Origin: Acanthamoeba sp. SK_2022b
Lineage: Eukaryota > Discosea > Longamoebia > Acanthamoebidae
Reading direction: 5' to 3'
NCBI GenBank assembly: GCA_027943245.1
Contig: JANDJZ010000072.1
Coordinates: forward strand, 62,001-126,000
Length of the DNA: 64,000 nucleotides
The position numbers were made by a program, and so were the translations under genes. Below are positions 61,082-64,000 of the stretch, one piece after another. A model generated the notes under the pieces. The model did no database searches. It was not told the DNA's origin and was given only the letters and a program-made list of their open reading frames with translations. Position 1 is the first letter of the stretch. Each line of letters starts with the position of its first letter.

Positions 61082-62124
61082 TTAATTAATTTGTTGGACT
61101 TTCATATCTTTGCACACTTTGCAGGCTTTCTCACTCCAAATGTGCTGAACGTGGAAGCCACACCACGTCCACCCCACCTTCTTGACAGCCTTCTGCTCTG
61201 TTGCATCCTTGTTGATCATGACTGTTGGCTCCCAGACTATGTTGAGCTTGAATTTGATCTTTGTGTGGACCACTGTGAGAAACTGTGCAATCTCACCATG
61301 CTGGCAGGATGATGACAATGCCACTGTGATTGGCCAGGTATGTCCCTTGGCATCTATCACTCCCAGAGTGTAGAGAGGAAATCTAAGCATGTTTGATTTG
61401 AACATGCCAATTAGGCTCATGATGATAAGGCTGAACTTTGCCACAATCTTGCTTGCATGGGAGAAAAATGACCACTGTGAAGGCCCCTTGATTCTCCCAC
61501 CAATTACAGTGGAGGGATCCTCATTGGTTGGGTAGATCACAACATTGCACACATCAAATCAGTGGAGGGTCTGATGAAGACGATGAATCTTGCTTGGTCC
61601 TTTCTCCTCTGTGCATATGCAAGAAGATCTTTTGTTTGTTGCTGTGTTAGGATGAGTGCAGGCGAGATGGTTCCTAATGCTTCTCCTCTCTTCTGCAGAT
61701 GAATTACCTCATGTGATGCTTTAGTTGATCGTCCTACTCTGCCATCACACAATCCATTGCTCTCCAAGATCACTAGCTTTGTCACTCCAATTGGCTGCAT
61801 TGGTGCCTGTGTGTGAGCCCTTCATCCAGATCTTGACCAGCTGCATCCTCTCTGCTTGAACAAGATTTCTCCTGGCCACTGGTTGAATTTGTTGGTACCA
61901 CACAATTCCCCTTGCCTGTGCAATTTAGCATCTCTGATAATGCATTTCCAGGAATGCAGTGCTTTATCTGGTGAATTAACCAGCTTTAGACCAAGTAATT
62001 GTAATTTTAAGTTTACTTTTGGAGAGGCACCAAAAATGGAATATCGTTTTTTGTGTTGTGAAAATGAAGTTAAATTTACAGATGGTCTTACAAAACCACC
62101 TGGGGTAGGCATCTCTGTTGTCAT
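61082..62124 (-). pseudogene. Decayed Mutator-like (MULE) transposase
   Basis: Minus-strand frames give FKSNMLRFPLYTLGVIDAKG, HTWPITVALSSSCQHGE, PTVMINKDATEQKAVKKVGW and CGFHVQHIW, matching the MULE core DATYKTNxYGFPLLxIVGVD, FPVAFAL, PxVxxTDxxxAxxxAI and CxFHV. The first Asp is missing (MSLIGMFKSN) and the second is displaced, so the core is dead. Upstream frames (SFSQHKKRYSIFGASPKVNL, LHSWKCIIRDAKLHRQGEL) probably belong to its N-terminus. Frame breaks occur near 61545 and 61800. Confidence 0.55.
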
Positions 62125-62289
62125 TCAGATGTTGGGGAGGTGGTTTGGTGTAGGAATTGGAAGGGATGGTATACTTGGCTTAGGGTTGAGTTTGATTCAT
62201 TGTCAGTCCCACCAAATTCCTTGCAATCACTTGATGGTCTTCTTGGGTGCTTCATCATGTGCAGGTGTGTTTGCACCTGCCTTATTGCC

Positions 62290-62700
62290 TGCATCCTTGC
62301 CATCTGGTCTATATGTGTTAGCATGTGATGTTGATGGCCTTCTTGGGGCTGATGCTTGCCATACCAATGCTCATGCATCCCTGTCACCACAAAAATGCCT
62401 GCCATCTGGTCATGTGTGGGCATGTGATGTTGTGGTCTTCTTGGCATTTCTCTCTGCTCTACCATCGCATACACGTATGCAGTGCTCATGCACCACCTTT
62501 ACCATAAATATGCTTGCTATCTGGTCATGTATGAGCATGTGATTCTGCCATCATGTACATGAATGCAATGCTCATGCACCTCTGTCACCACAAAAACGCC
62601 CACATATGCAATGGTATGGCAAGCATCAGCCCCAAGAAGGCCACTCATACATGACCAGATGGCAAGTCTATATGTGTGGTGAAGAGGAGCTGCATGAACA
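62290..62700. repeat. Degenerate tandem and inverted repeats
   Basis: A unit around CCATCTGGTCATGTGTGGGC recurs at 62290, 62400 and 62515. The segment GGCCTTCTTGGGGCTGATGC (62335) is inverted at 62623-62645 with its flanks. The arms could fold into a long imperfect hairpin with a ~250-base loop. Confidence 0.65.
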
Positions 62701-62759
62701 TGGCACATGTGGACACTATGGTTGCAAGCAAGCATGTGTGGTGAAGGAGGAACGGGCAC

Positions 62760-63232
62760 CTTGATGCCATCAATGCAGCAGCTCTAACCAACCTGCACAT
62801 GCATTACAGTACAGCAATAAGAGGTGAAGGAGATGAAGAAAGTGCAGAACCATTGTGTTCTGTGATACTTGTTGTTATTGAGTATGCATTGTAACATGGG
62901 TTATGCTGAATATATAAGTTAATATCTTTCAATATGTAATAAAAATCGCTCATTATCTTTGGATTTGCCCAAATAAATAACTGGCATTTTTCACTAAAGT
63001 AAATGTCTTTATCTTTGACAAATGGGAGATTTGAAGTTAAAACCTATTTTGAGGAGCTAAATCTTGAAATCAAAATGACTGGCCTCTCATTTGATAATAA
63101 GAGGAAGTAACTGTGACAGACAGACCCGCTCATTTCATTTGTTCTTAGCAGGCCACCTTGCCACATCAATCCCCTCTGTCTTGTCTGTGCCTCCCACCCA
63201 TTACCTTTCCACTCTTTAACCGAAAGATCTCT
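62760..63232. other. AT-rich, no gene seen
   Basis: Low-GC sequence between the repeat block and the Sec7 gene 3' end. No coding frame or RNA signature. Confidence 0.5.
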
Positions 63233-63895
63233 TCAGAAGAAGCGGGAGAAGAAGCCCTTACGACCCTTGCCCTTGTCCTCAGGGACGGCCAGGGCCGGAG
63301 TTGCCGCCACCAAGTCGTCATCGGCGACCTTGAGCTCAACGGCCCTGATGCGATCGTATACCCCGTCAATGTACTCACGCGGCAGGCTTGGCAGCATGGC
63401 ACTAAAGTGGTCGTGGAACTCGTTCTTCTTCATCTTACGCGACACCCGCGGGTTGTGCAAGTCTGACATACGCAAGGTACACACGCAAGAGAGCGAGGTC
63501 AGTAGGAGCAAGCATGGAGAGGTGACGGCAGCCCCTAACTCACCAGTATTCAACATGAGAATGGAGTAAGCGGCGATGTAGGGGCCCTCGGCCTTCTGGA
63601 ATAGGCGCTCGGCCTCGGCCTTGTTCTGTTTGAAATACGCGATCGCAAAGTCTGAACAGCAGCAGACGCAACAGGGAGTGAGCCACCAAGGAGTCGACAG
63701 ACGGACGTCGACCACCGGGACGAGAAGGGGCCAAGTGGCGCAAACCTTTAAGGATGCGGCGAATATACTGGGAGGAGCCAGGGAGTTTGACCCGCAGCAG
63801 GAGCTGGCGCAGGGCTTCGTCGATGGTCATGTCGTGGAAGTCGATCCCGCTCATGTAGAGCTGCGCCACCAACGAATAGTAGTCTACATCCTGTG

Positions 63896-63969
<74 letters not shown>

Positions 63970-64000
63970 CAAGACGGTTAGGGACACAGCGTAGCGCACG
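63233..64000 (-). CDS. Sec7-domain protein (Arf GEF family), C-terminal part, 5' end outside window
   Basis: Exons join in frame to give DYYSLVAQLYMSGIDFHD, MTIDEALRQLLLRVKLPGSS, QYIRRILKDFAIAYFKQN, AAYSILMLNTDLHNPRVSRK and LPREYIDGVYDRIRAVELKV. The MLNTDLHNP segment is the Sec7 signature. These domains exchange GDP for GTP on Arf proteins with a glutamate in the loop LPGEAQ. Here the loop reads LPGSSQ, so the catalytic residue is Ser. The protein ends about 30 residues after the Sec7 domain with a basic tail (GKGRKGFFSRFF). The acceptor of one intron is preceded by a long TG tract on the coding strand. The N-terminal part lies beyond 64000. Confidence 0.88.
63900..63966 (-). repeat. (CA)n microsatellite in an intron
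   Basis: About 33 units, read as TG on the Sec7 coding strand, lie just before the splice acceptor CACAG at the exon starting GATGTAGAC. Confidence 0.95.

Noticed and set aside
55484..63232. Giant-virus or bacterial insertion in the AT-richer island
   Set aside because: The only recognisable genes are eukaryotic-type transposases with spliceosomal introns, and no viral hallmark gene was seen.

Overview
The window is nuclear DNA of an intron-rich, GC-rich amoebozoan. Acanthamoeba is my best inference, from the dense short spliceosomal introns, the receptor protein kinases that also carry a nucleotide cyclase domain, the phosphotyrosine-type kinase, and the gene content (BRK1 of the SCAR/WAVE complex, Rab4, Sec7). 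I could not run a database search. Gene models were built by eye from reading frames and GT-AG borders, so small exons and some junctions are uncertain; spans run from start codon to stop codon and include introns.

Layout. 1-4709 (+) holds the 3' part of a receptor with a periplasmic-binding-protein-like ectodomain, EGF-like region, membrane segment, kinase, cyclase and second kinase; it carries a one-base deletion in the second kinase. A complete paralogue lies at 47268-53474 (+). Between them are a divergent actin-related protein (-), a CHY/CTCHY/RING ubiquitin ligase, BRK1 (-), an F-box/WD40 protein, a large unrecognised protein, a tyrosine-kinase-like receptor, a D-2-hydroxyacid dehydrogenase (-), a THUMP RNA methyltransferase, ribosomal protein eS7 (-), Rab4 with a 10-nt microexon (-), a TM2-domain protein (-), a lysine-rich F-box protein, a FAM120/asteroid-like protein (-), the DDX51/Dbp6 helicase, RRP8 (-), a thaumatin-like secreted protein (-), a GOLGA7/Erf4 homologue, a tail-anchored U-box protein (-) and a RING-H2 membrane protein. 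A small secreted protein (-) follows the second receptor.

From about 54.6 kb the character changes: a 0.9-kb G/T-only tract leads into an AT-richer, gene-poor island of transposon debris. It contains a nearly intact 3562-bp DNA transposon (57469-61030) with ~75-bp terminal inverted repeats and a TTAA target duplication. Its intron-containing DDE transposase also has SAP and C2H2 domains and looks Kolobok-like. Mutator-like relics flank it. The window ends in a Sec7-domain gene (-) that lacks the catalytic glutamate.

Themes: membrane signalling (two dual-kinase cyclase receptors and one tyrosine-kinase-like receptor), ribosome biogenesis (DDX51, RRP8, eS7), small-GTPase and actin trafficking (Rab4, Sec7, BRK1, actin-related protein), and ubiquitin ligases of which three appear membrane-anchored. 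I saw no CRISPR array, rRNA or convincing tRNA.
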